NCBI GenBank assembly: GCA_009602725.1 | Contig: WELB01000349.1 | Coordinates: 1-30,583 of the forward strand | Length of the DNA stretch: 30,583 nt | Reading direction: 5' to 3' | Source of the DNA: Spirogloea muscicola | Lineage: Eukaryota > Streptophyta > Zygnematophyceae > Spirogloeales > Spirogloeaceae | The notes under the pieces: generated by a model | Databases searched by the model: none | Told to the model about the DNA's origin: nothing | What the model saw: the letters and a program-made list of their open reading frames with translations, nothing else | In this document: positions 8,304 through 16,227 of the stretch, one piece after another | Position numbering within the stretch: the stretch's first letter is position 1 | Layout of the letters: each line of letters starts with the position of its first letter | Translations under genes and position numbers: made by a program

Positions 8304-9208
8304 GGCAGCTGAAGTGGAGATCGGCCAGATGCCCTTTCAGGTTGCCCTCCGCTCTGCCCGCGACGAGCTCCTGGCGGTCCACCCCAACATGTCTGAGCAG
8401 ATCGTCCCTTTCACCCACTTCGCCCACACCCCTGACCTGCGTGCCCAGGCACGGCGCTGGTGGAAAAAGCGGCCTCTGACCAGGTGGTGGAGCTTCTCCC
8501 TCCGTCTGACCTTCGCGGCCGCGCCCGGCTCCTCTCAGCTTCTTCCCCTGGGGCGGCGTTGTGGGTATCGACGCTTTTACTGTACGCGGCGCTCACCGTG
8601 CCGGATGAAGTCTTCAGGACGGCGGTCCACCGACTCTTGGGCCTCGTCCCTCCCTGCCTCGTGGGCGTCTCTCAGTGCGAGTGTGGTGCCCGTCACGCTG
8701 ACCCTGCGGAGCTGGCTGCGCATATGCTCCGTTGCGCGCACGGGGGCGAGCGGACCGCTACCCATGATCTCCGGCGAGATGATATGCAGGGGTACTTCGT
8801 TCATTCTTTTTTTGGGCTGGCTTTTCCAGCCCCTATCCTCAATGGGCGCGCACTATCTTCTTGTATGGAGGCGGGCTTCAAGGTCGCTGTGGAGAACTCC
8901 TCAGTAATGCCCATCCAGCTGGGCACGGACGGCCAGCCCCATACACGGCGCGCCGACCTGGTCGCCATCCAGCCCGGCGGTGATCCCCGCATCATCGTCG
9001 ATGTGGTGACAACTGGCTGCTCAACGTCGCCGGGTCCCTCGCTCAAGTCTTCCGAATGCGTTTGGCCATCTCGATGCAGCGGTACCTTGCCTTCGCGATT
9101 CACTTGCGCGCAGGCCGAGCTTTGGCTGCGGCCTCCGGCTTCCGTCAAGGCGATGTCTTTCCGCCGGCTAGCTACTCAGACTTGCATCTCCTGCCTAGAG
9201 GTTACTGA
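8300..9208 (+). pseudogene. Longest plus-strand retroelement copy, rearranged
   Basis: It begins with AAAEVEIGQMPFQVALRSAR, matching the PAAEVEEGYFAFQVQLRR start of the minus copy at 3711. After a frame change it reads LLYAALTVPDEVFRTAVHRL, GLVPPCLVGVSQCECG, then HMLRCAHGG and THDLRRDD. A hairpin unit interrupts at 8795-8868. The frame resumes as EAGFKVAVENSSVMP, RRADLVAIQPGG and IIVDVVTTG. It then jumps to NVAGSLAQVFRMRLAISMQR and ends YSDLHLLPRGY-stop (9206-9208). The Cys/His cluster plus E...D...D spacing suggests a zinc-knuckle and endonuclease-like module downstream of a lost RT. The jump after DVVTTG removes the AFAALAIDVHGAFG segment seen at 9742. Frame changes make it inactive. Confidence 0.65.
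8795..8868 (+). repeat. Hairpin unit inserted within the retroelement frame
   Basis: The core GGGCTGG-CTTTT-CCAGCCC (8814-8832) lies between codons for DLRRDDM and EAGFKV. The related minus copy near 3200 is continuous at this point (LLQDALAGLMRDAGYH). About 75 bases are extra, and the reading frame stays open across them. The 3' side shows the usual CCTATCCTCAATGGGCGCGCACT continuation in slightly changed form. Confidence 0.65.
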
Positions 9209-9234
9209 GCATTCTCTGGCTGATATCTTAGTCC

Positions 9235-9485
9235 TAGTCCTTCGTACTCCGGCTCCTTCAGACCTTGTCCATTCCTTTGGGCTGGCCTTTCCCAGCCACC
9301 AGTCAATCTGGCCGCGCTTCCTTCGACTACGCCAATCCCACCAGATCGGCGTCGTTTGCGGGGCACGCGGTCGGGCAGGCGGCCCGGGAGGAGCTCGCCC
9401 ATAGAGAAGAAAGTGCTCGCCCATTGAGAATAGGGGCTGGAACAACCAGCCCGAAAAAGAATGAACAGAGTACGAGAAGGGGGCC
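9235..9485. repeat. Inverted hairpin pair enclosing a captured element fragment
   Basis: A plus unit (leader TTCAGACCTTGTCCATTC, core from about 9281, CAGTCAATCTGGCCGCGCTTCC extension) and a minus unit (GCTCGCCCATTGAGAATAGG, core 9425-9444, arm AAAGAATGAACAGAGTACGAG) face each other. Between them, 9319-9395 encodes a piece of the element reading DYANPTRSASFAGHAVGQAA. The layout resembles a miniature inverted-repeat element carrying a captured fragment. Confidence 0.55.
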
Positions 9486-9528
9486 AGGGGAAGCGCTAAG
9501 TAACAGAAACAAAGCTGCTACGAGACAC

Positions 9529-9665
9529 TCAGTAACCCCTGCTAAGCAGCCGCAGATCAGAGATGCTGGGCTCCTGGAAGTGGGTCCCCTGGCCAGAGCC
9601 AGAGGCAGCAGCGAGGGCTGGTAGAGAAGGATTCCCGGGGGAAGAAGCGCAAGTATGCTCAGGCT
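9529..9665 (-). mobile_element. Retroelement tail, minus strand
   Basis: The minus frame reads PALAAASGSGQGTHFQEPSI then SDLRLLSRGY-stop at 9529-9531. The nearest relative in this window is the plus tail at 15,208-15,389, which shares the GSGQGTRFQEP variant. Both may therefore belong to one subfamily. Confidence 0.6.
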
Positions 9666-9671
9666 CCCTCG

Positions 9672-9895
9672 GACTTAGTCCATTTTTATTGGGCTGGCCT
9701 TTCGCAGCCACCAGTCAATCTGGCCGCGCTTCCTGCAAAGTATGCCGACCACCCGGTTGGTGATGCATTCGCGGCCCTGGCGATTGATGTGCACGGGGCC
9801 TTCGGCAGCCGCTGGCTGGATCTCCTCCAGCGGCTTGCCCGTCGGGCCATTGATCGGATGCCGGGTCTGCCTGAAGAGCTCGCCCATAGGAAGAG
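9672..9895 (+). mobile_element. Hairpin unit joined to element fragment (AFAALAIDVHGAFG)
   Basis: The leader ACTTAGTCCATTTTTATTGG and core GGGCTGGCCTTTCGCAGCC (from about 9691) are followed by the CAGTCAATCTGGCCGCGCTTCC extension. The joined frame then reads KYADHPVGDAFAALAIDVHG, AFGSRWLDLLQRLARRAI and PEELAHR. This is the segment between the endonuclease-like module and the RMRLAISLQ tail, and it is missing from the copy at 8300-9208. It ends at a GCTCGCCCATAGG arm of hairpin-unit type. Confidence 0.55.
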
Positions 9896-9917
9896 ATCGT
9901 GTATTAGAAAGAAATGT

Positions 9918-10125
9918 AGGCCAAATGGCCAGGTACAAAGGCAAGCACATCTGAAAATCTACATAACCTACAGCAGATTGACCCGCTCAATAACCACGGG
10001 TCAAAACATAAAGGTCACTACTCGATGCATGAATACTAGATGCCAGGAACGGAGCCCTTCTGCCACCTACTAGAGCTCGCCCAGCTTTCTGGTGCAAGGC
10101 ACTCCATAGGGAGCGCTGCCCGGCT
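9918..10125 (-). mobile_element. Retroelement tail with type B 3' sequence, minus strand
   Basis: The minus frame carries ALHQKAGRALVGG and SSSDLYVLTRGY-stop (9987-9989). Below the stop, 9986-9918 is the type B tail, including GAGCGGGTCAA and the palindrome GGCCATTTGGCC (9921-9932). The same type B tail occurs at 2560-2632 and twice in 27,630-27,862. The copy abuts a plus-strand tail at 10,110. Confidence 0.65.
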
Positions 10126-10475
10126 TCAACGCCGCCGGTTCGCTTGCACGAGTCGTCCGCATGCGCCTGGCGATATCGCTTCAACGCTCCCTTGCCCACG
10201 CCGTCCACACGCGAGCAGGCCGTGCTATGGCCGCGGCCTCCGGGTCTCGGCGGAGTGCCTCATTCCCTACAGCTAGCTATTCCGACCTGATGTTGCTCAC
10301 TCGCGGACACTGAGCTTTCCTTCGCATCGTCGTGTGTTTTTTGCCTTGGTTTGCAATGTAGTCCCTTTTTCGGCACCTTTGGCTATGGACTGTCTATTCT
10401 TTCTTTGGCTTTGGACATTGTCCATTCTTTTTGGGCTGGCTTTGCCAGCCCCTCTTCTCCATGGGCGAGCACTTT
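10110..10475 (+). mobile_element. Retroelement tail with type A 3' sequence and perfect hairpin
   Basis: The frame GFNAAGSLARVVRMRLAISL, QRSLAHAVHTRAGRAMAAAS and SDLMLLTRGH-stop (10,311-10,313) is uninterrupted. About 120 bases of 3' sequence follow, ending in the perfect hairpin GGGCTGGC-TTT-GCCAGCCC (10,433-10,451) and CCTCTTCTCCATGGGCGAGC. The copy at 27,905-28,100 has the same stop-to-hairpin sequence, so hairpin and tail travelled as one unit. Confidence 0.7.
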
Positions 10476-10489
10476 CCTTTCAGGCCGCC

Positions 10490-10870
10490 TACATTTCTTT
10501 GAGCTGGCCTCCCACAGCCGTCGCCCTCTACTGGAAGAGTCCTTCTTCTGACGGCCATTGCCTTACATTGGGAGAGCTGTTCCTTTGAAGGGGGCCAGAG
10601 CTGCAAAACTGCGACATCTGAGGGTAGCCTCCAACAAAAGACTGAGGAGCTATCTGTAGCAGACGGTGACTTTGCTGCAAATGTGCCTCTTTTCTCTAAG
10701 GGCGAGCACTAGCAATCGGTAGATGTGGTTTGGCTGTTCGACGTTGCCACCACCGCCTCCAAATGAGCTTTCTACCCTTTCGGGCTTGCACGTCAACCTC
10801 CTCTTATTCCTTTGGGGGGCTGGCTCTTCACAGCTAACGCCCTTCACAAGAAGCAGCGTCTTTTAGTGGC
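10490..10870 (+). repeat. Further hairpin units and decayed element sequence
   Basis: Cores of the ATTGCC/TGGAAGAG subtype lie at about 10,503 (GAGCTGGCCTCCCACAGCC) and 10,819 (GGGCTGGCTCTTCACAGCT). Between them are scraps including a GGGCGAGCACTAGC arm near 10,700. No continuous frame is recognisable. Confidence 0.45.
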
Positions 10871-11290
10871 CGCATCATTCACAAACTCATCGACGATCGA
10901 CTTGAGAGGCTTGCTTAGCTGCTGTGTCAGGCGTGCACTACACAGGCTGTCGGCCAAGGGCTGCACATATGTGGAGCAAGGCGCCCCCCAGCTGCTCCAC
11001 GCTCTTCCTGCCGCGCCATCTTGCCCAAGCTCGTAGGTCGACCTGCTCTTCTGCGCCAGCCATTGCCAGTGTTCCACAGCTCTCTCCCACCTTGTCCTTG
11101 GCATCAAAGCCCACGAAGCATCAGCGCACATTATTCCATGAGTGATATCAGATCGTCATGCACCTCTGTATTGCTCAAGGAAACCTTCTTGCATACCTGA
11201 GTATGAGCTGTTGCACGAAATTCCAGGGCTTTTCAGGCCCCTCCGTCATTTTGGCTTTAGGCCCCTCCGTCATTTGGCCCCTTTGAACCT
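10870..11290. other. No gene recognised
   Basis: A minus-strand frame of about 95 codons (10,844-11,131, containing LTQQLSKPLKSIVDEFVND) shows no recognised family and no splice or start context. It could be a decayed exon. Around 11,220-11,280 there is a short tandem duplication of a GGCCCCTCCGTCATTT-like sequence. Confidence 0.3.
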
Positions 11291-11294
11291 TTGT

Positions 11295-11535
11295 CAATTC
11301 ATTTCGGGCTGGCTTCTCACAGCACCTTGCCCACAATAGGAGAGCCACTTCTTCTTTTTCTTTCTGCCAGTGGCATACGGGATGCTCTTGAAGCATGCAG
11401 GACAATGATCGCAGGAGTCATGACGTACAGTTCCATGCTTTTTGCTCCTTTTGGCCCTTTCAGACCCTGTGAATCTTCTTTGGGCTGGCCTCTCTCAACA
11501 ATGGCCATTGCCGTGAATAAACAGAAAAGCTATTC
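11295..11535 (+). repeat. Two hairpin units in tandem orientation
   Basis: Cores lie at about 11,307 (GGGCTGGCTTCTCACAGCA) and 11,482 (GGGCTGGCCTCTCTCAACA). Each has a CCTTT...GACC/GAACC-type leader and an ATTGCC-like continuation. The stems carry several substitutions, so these copies are older. Confidence 0.5.
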
Positions 11536-11593
11536 CCTTCCTGCCTGAAGGAGCCGTTGCAAGATTCGAACCCCCAACCACTTACAGCTTGTC

Positions 11594-11714
11594 GCCGCCG
11601 CCGCCGCCGCCGCCGCCACGGACGCCGCCGCCATGGACGACGCTGCCGCCGCTGGCCCCGCCGCCGCGGCGGCTCCCGGAGCCGGACGCCGCCGCGCCGC
11701 GGGCACCGCCGGCC
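11594..11714 (+). repeat. GCC trinucleotide tract upstream of the gene at 11,715
   Basis: A run of GCC/CGC repeats (about 11,594-11,616) and further GC-rich sequence precede the start codon of the next gene. All three frames stay open because of composition. An ATG at 11,632 lies in a frame that does not fit the downstream splice phase, so I treat this stretch as leader. Confidence 0.4.
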
Positions 11715-13908
11715 ATGGCCGCCTGCTCAGCGCCACCATCCAGGCCGGGCGGCTCGTCGGGCCTGCGCCAGCCGAAGCCCAAGGTCGACACGTCCAAGTT
11801 CAAGGTCAGCCGGCCGCTCCTCAGCATCCATTCACGTTGCACAAGCGACTCGGCTCTCAGAACAGTAGTATACCTTTTGTGAGCGAATGAGGCTGCTGAC
11901 ATCCAAGGAGCGGTTATGAGAGCCAGCCACGTGCTCACGGAGGGTGTTCATGACTATATTAGCGGACTACATACCATCATCGAAGGCAAACTAGAGTGCG
12001 AGTCCAGAGCTTCAATCCTAGTGTCAGAGTAGTACTGCAAACTCTTAGTAGCAAGTAGGTAGTGTGTAGATGCATCAAGGTCTGAACAATATTTAGCAAC
12101 AGCAACTACGTCACGGTATTGTGCCAACTCAAGCCTCAAATTACCACAGACTTGTCTCATAGCTTTCAGTTGAGCAGCAAAACCCACACGATTTACCGAT
12201 GTGACTGACCCCAAACACTTTATTACGTGTATTAATGCAGTCGTCGTGACCTGCCGCCGCTTCTGGTAATCTCAGGTCACAGGCAACGGCGTTCTGGCGG
12301 CTTCGGCAGCGGCGGCGGCAGCGGCGGCTGCGCCCAAGCAGCACAGCCCCATCGACATCTTCAAGCTCGTATCGCCGTCGGCCAGCCGACGGCGGCAGCG
12401 GTCGCCCGGGCCCAATGCTCTGAGCAGCCCCTCAACACCAGCTGTTGCTGTGACTGCCATGAGCCGGCTGCCGCAGGAGGCAGCGGCTTCACCTCTACAG
12501 GCGAGCCGGACAGCAGCTCGGAGCGCAGCAGAATCTAGAAACCCCACTGACCATTCAGCCGCACCGCGCCATCATCAGCAAGGGCCTGGGACAGGCGTCA
12601 CGACTGCGGAGGCGATGCGACTTCAGCAGTCGCCGGCAACAGCAGCCAGGGCAGAAAAGCCAGCATCGGCTGCTGGACGAGCGACCAGCAAGAGGAGCGC
12701 TGGCAGTGCGTCTGCGGGGGAGCCAGCAGAGGCGGACGACTTTGCTGTGGCAGGCCGACGGCGCAGCGCCAGCAGCATGGGCGTTTCCGGGCGGGAGCTC
12801 GCTCCTTTCAGCGCAGCTCCACAAGACGCAGTCGAGTCCCCGGGGTCATGTCCACAGCACGGCGCGAAGTCCAGCGCCGTCTTTGACACGAGCAGCGGTT
12901 TGCCCACGAGGACCAGCCGACTGAAGTCGTCAGCTGGGGGACACCTGCAAGGCTTTCTCAGTGAGGAGGACCTGCGCGACATCCTGAGCAGCGGCCATGC
13001 CACCGTGCCATCGGCGGCCTCGCCAGGCGCATCTCCGATTGTGGTGCCAGAGATGTCAGCCGAGGACCTGCAGGCGGTGCTCGAGGAGCTGGGACGAGGG
13101 CTCAGGCCCCGGAATGCCAGCCACCGGCAGAACCCTGAGTACGACACTGCCGAGGAGGCACATATAGTCGAGGCAGAGGCAGCGGCTTGCACCACTCGGA
13201 GAGGCAAGCCTTCGCCTGCCGACCACGCCCCGTCCACTTTATCCGCAGTGCCTTCAGACGACCATGGCACGCAAAGTCGTGCGAACACTGGAGTGGCCAC
13301 AGAACCCGCATCTCTGCGCCAGCCCGACAGCATGCCGTGCTCGTCGAACGACGTCCAGAGTGCCAGTTCACCCTCGCGGGTCCTGATGAGCAGCCCGGCC
13401 TTGTCTTCCACCTCGGATGCCCAGTGCCACGCTCCAAGCTACTGTGGAAAGCAGCGATCTTGTGGATCCAGATTGCTGTGTGCCAGCTTGGCCGTCATAT
13501 TCTTGTGCTGCAGTAGAGACGACTGCAGGCGCTGCTTCTAGCATGGCTGGTAGAGCAGACCAGGGTGGAAGGCAGCTGCCAGTCGAGCTGGCGAGCCAGC
13601 TTCTGCAGACCACTGCTCGCACTCGTGGGCAGGACGAGAGGTACCTGTCTTTGGCGGCGGCGTCACCAGATCTTGAGCAGGCGCAGTCACAATGTCCTAT
13701 CCTGGAGAAGTCGGAGACGCCGACAGGGTCGCCGTCCAACTGCAAGAGGGCGGTGAGGAGGCGGGGCCCTGCCGTCCAACTTGAGAGTAACGCTGGAGTG
13801 CTGGACATCGAGGAGGTCGCGGGCATGCAAGAGCTGGACCCGCTTTGGGAAGAGAAGATCTGTGCCGCTGAAGCTGCTGGCCTCGTAGGAAGACCCTCAT
13901 CCTCATAG
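11715..13908 (+). CDS. Ala/Ser/Arg-rich protein of unknown function, apparent frameshift
   Basis: Exon 1 (11,715-11,804, [13 protein letters not shown] to KVDTSKFK) has a good start context (GCCGGCCATGGCC). It joins in phase to a long exon from 12,276 ([10 protein letters not shown], poly-Ala, then [19 protein letters not shown]). The frame continues for about 380 codons of low-complexity Ser/Ala/Arg sequence. It includes two similar acidic motifs, [13 protein letters not shown] and [14 protein letters not shown]. Near 13,420 good coding character moves to the +1 frame ([14 protein letters not shown] onward), which ends [20 protein letters not shown]...RPSSS-stop at 13,906-13,908. Either a base is missing or extra, or the gene is broken. 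A GTAGGA donor at 13,885 could instead splice to 14,119. I recognise no family; predicted disorder suggests a regulatory or scaffold protein, which is inference. Confidence 0.5.
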
Positions 13909-14118
13909 ACTACTATCAATTTGGATTGGAATATGAATTGCTTGCCTTATGTGGTTTTCTGACAGTACATGACCAGAAAGCAAAGTCCGTCGCCCAGTAA
14001 TGAGGTGCAGAGCCTCAAGTCTTTGTGTATGAACCCCTCAAAAAGGGATAGTCATATTTGAAAGGCTTCTCATCTCAGCAATGCTGCATAACGTGCACTT
14101 CGTCCTCGGGATGTGCAG

Positions 14119-15059
14119 GCGGGACTGCTTGCAAAGAAGGGAGCAGTGCAGAATTCTCCACCCGACGCCACAAAAGAGCCTGAGACGCCTAACCCCTGGT
14201 CGCCTGTGAGCTCGTACTCCCTGAAGTCCTGCTGCATTTGCTTCGTCCTGAGGGTGGAGCTTTCGAACTGCGTCTGCAGTTTTGTGGAGTTTAGGGTCTG
14301 GATTTAGATTTTAGGGTTCAGGGTTTAGGTTCTATTTGGGTCGCAGTGCTCGACATACTTATCTTTTTTGGGCCATTTACGGGACTTAACAACTTGTCTG
14401 GTTTTTGACAAACGCCTGAGAGCTTCCTAACGGTGCCTGCAGTCAAGTTGCACATGCACTGACTTCCAGAAGGGGGCACATTCTGCTCTTCTTCTGGTTA
14501 TCCAGCCCATGCTTGGAGGAGCGCGCTCGTTCTGCTTGTTTTTTGCCAGTGTCATGACTGGAGTGTCCTACAATGTTCCTGCAGGTGCGTAAGAGTGGTG
14601 GACTAGGTCCTTTTGACTGCACCAAGCGCGTCAGCGTGGAGATTAGCACTTCAGTGGAGGCTGCATGAGGTCATCAGCAGACCAAACAGTGCATGCACGT
14701 TGAGAAGAGTGACTCGTTCAAACTTGCTGATCATAAATATCAACATATTGACTTGCTAGCATTACCAGTGCTTGGACGCAAGCAATATTTACAACTCAGT
14801 GTAGCTTGGCAGGCTCTTGCACTTGCCACTCCGTGTTGCACGATCCCAGCATTTGACAAAAGCTTGAATGATGAACCAAAACATGGCACTGTGTGTGAAA
14901 AGTGTGATATGCATTCGACTCTGCGGCATTGTCTAGGCAGGACTACAGGAGAGCAGTGTTTTGCTGCAATAACTATTGTCCCACAGTATTGATGTCTTGT
15001 CCAACCTCATCCGCTCGGTCGACTTCTCTATGCATCTGGCTGCTAAGGCGTCTTATTGA
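14119..15059 (+). other. Candidate downstream exons of the unknown gene
   Basis: Three acceptor-preceded segments look coding. 14,119 onward reads AGLLAKKGAVQNSPPDA and KEPETPNPWSP, with a GTGAGC donor after WSP. 14,585 onward reads VRKSGGLGPFDCTKRVSVEI and keeps phase with that donor. 14,987 onward reads IDVLSNLIRSVDFSMHLAAK. The first joins in phase to 13,884. The link between the second and third is not resolved, and no family is recognised. They may belong to the gene at 11,715, to a separate small gene, or to decayed sequence. Confidence 0.3.
14288..14333 (+). repeat. Degenerate TTTAGGG telomere-type motif cluster
   Basis: Several TTTAGGG/TTAGGG-like units (TTTAGGGTCTGGATTTAG, TTTTAGGGTTCAGGG) occur within 46 bases. 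They are too degenerate and short for a telomere. They could be an interstitial relic or a telo-box-type site. Confidence 0.55.
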
Positions 15060-15127
15060 GCTGCATCAGCAACTTTTATGTGCAGACCTTATAAAATACT
15101 CCCAAGTCTGGACTAATGCTTTTCCAG

Positions 15128-15389
15128 GAAAGAGCTCGAGCTGCTCAACCAGCTCTCACGTCATGCCATCGTCCGCCGCTTCCATGGAAAGCCGATGGAC
15201 TTTCATGCAGCCGTGTCGCTAGCGCAGGTGTATCGCATGCGCTTGGCCGTCTCGCTGCAGTGGTCTATGGCCCACGTGCTGCACCTGCGTGCCGGAAGAG
15301 CCCTCGCTGCTGCCTCTGGCTCTGGCCAGGGGACCCGCTTCCAGGAGCCACGTTTCTCTGATCTAAGGCTGCTTAGCATGGATCACTGA
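15128..15389 (+). mobile_element. Coding-like exon fused to a retroelement tail
   Basis: After an acceptor (TGCTTTTCCAG) the frame reads KELELLNQLSRHAIVRRFHG then KPMDFHA. It runs without a break into the element tail AVSLAQVYRMRLAVSLQ, WSMAHVLHLRAGRALAAAS and SDLRLLSMDH-stop (15,387-15,389). The tail is open throughout. Other copies have different sequence before the NAAGSLA position, so the first 27 or so codons are either host exon or an element segment not otherwise seen here. Confidence 0.45.
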
Positions 15390-16227
15390 GTGCTTTGTAG
15401 CTGCTTCAGTTTCTCTTTGTGCTTGTTCTTCTAAGGAAAGAGGACTTATGTAATGACATGCATACACTTGGCTTGACAAGGTCACAAAATGACCAAGGGA
15501 CCTGTCTGCAAAGCAATGACGAACTGGAGGTCATCAACACAATGCTGGATAACAGTGCTGCTAGTCGCTGAACGTCAACCGATGCAAACGAGCGCAAGTA
15601 TTGCCTGCTTCTGTCTGTCATGTACAACGGTGAGCTTCCAAGGTAGAGCTTGTTTAGAAGGGGGCGGTGACAGTGAGAGGCCAGCCAAAAAGCAATGTAC
15701 AAAGAGTTGGCAAGTCATGGGGATCAGGTGCTTCGACCCCGTCTTCAAACCCTTGGAGGGGGGAACTTGGCAAAGAGCCATCGGATAAGAAGAGCTTGTG
15801 GCATCGCATGTTGCCAGTCTGCAGCCAAATCATATAGTCAAGTCACAGTAGGGTCAATTCCTTTCTGAAGAAGCTCCCCCCATTTTCCGGGAGCTGGCTA
15901 CTGACAGCCATTATTGCCCTTGGTGGAGCTTGCAATTTCTTCGAGGGCTGCGTCCCAATAGCAGTTAGAAACAAATTTGGACTGCTTCACATGGTGTAAT
16001 ACTGCTACAAGGTGTTGAAATTGCATGTCCATCTCCGCCTTCAGGGTCACTGATGGCTTACTCCAGCGCCATAGATGAGCGGTAGTTTGCTGCTAGGCTG
16101 TGGCACTTGCCTAGTACATTCCCAACCTGGGTTCTGTCTCTGAAGCTAAGTGAAAAGTATGATGGTAGGCACGAGTTCTTCTTATTACTGGTACTGCATG
16201 TAAGTACGCTTGATCGAGTAACATACA
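15390..16227. repeat. Intergenic segment with two hairpin units; 3' flank of the HERC gene
   Basis: A minus-type hairpin arm (GTGAGAGGCCAGCCAAAAAGCA) lies at about 15,675-15,700. A plus unit (GGGAGCTGGCTACTGACAGCC, then ATTATTGCCC) starts near 15,888. The rest has no credible frame. The part next to 16,228 should hold the 3' UTR and polyadenylation signal of the minus-strand ligase gene. Confidence 0.45.

Noticed and set aside
8300-9208. Functional retrotransposon protein
   Set aside because: Frame changes, an internal deletion, the hairpin insertion and the absence of an RT domain show it is inactive.
11555-11580. GATTCGAACC-like sequence suggesting a tRNA T-arm
   Set aside because: Reverse-complement reading gives no complementary T stem and no acceptor, D or anticodon arms nearby.
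11633-11890. Poly-Ala frame starting at the ATG at 11,632
   Set aside because: Its phase at the 11,804 donor does not fit the downstream exon, and the joined frame soon stops; the ATG at 11,715 fits.
12623-13411. 262-codon minus-strand frame opposite the Ala/Ser-rich gene
   Set aside because: GC-rich coding DNA leaves the complementary frame open. It has no start or splice context and no motifs, while the plus strand joins in phase to an upstream exon.
14288-14333. True telomere or chromosome end
   Set aside because: Only a few degenerate units, with genes continuing for 16 kb beyond.
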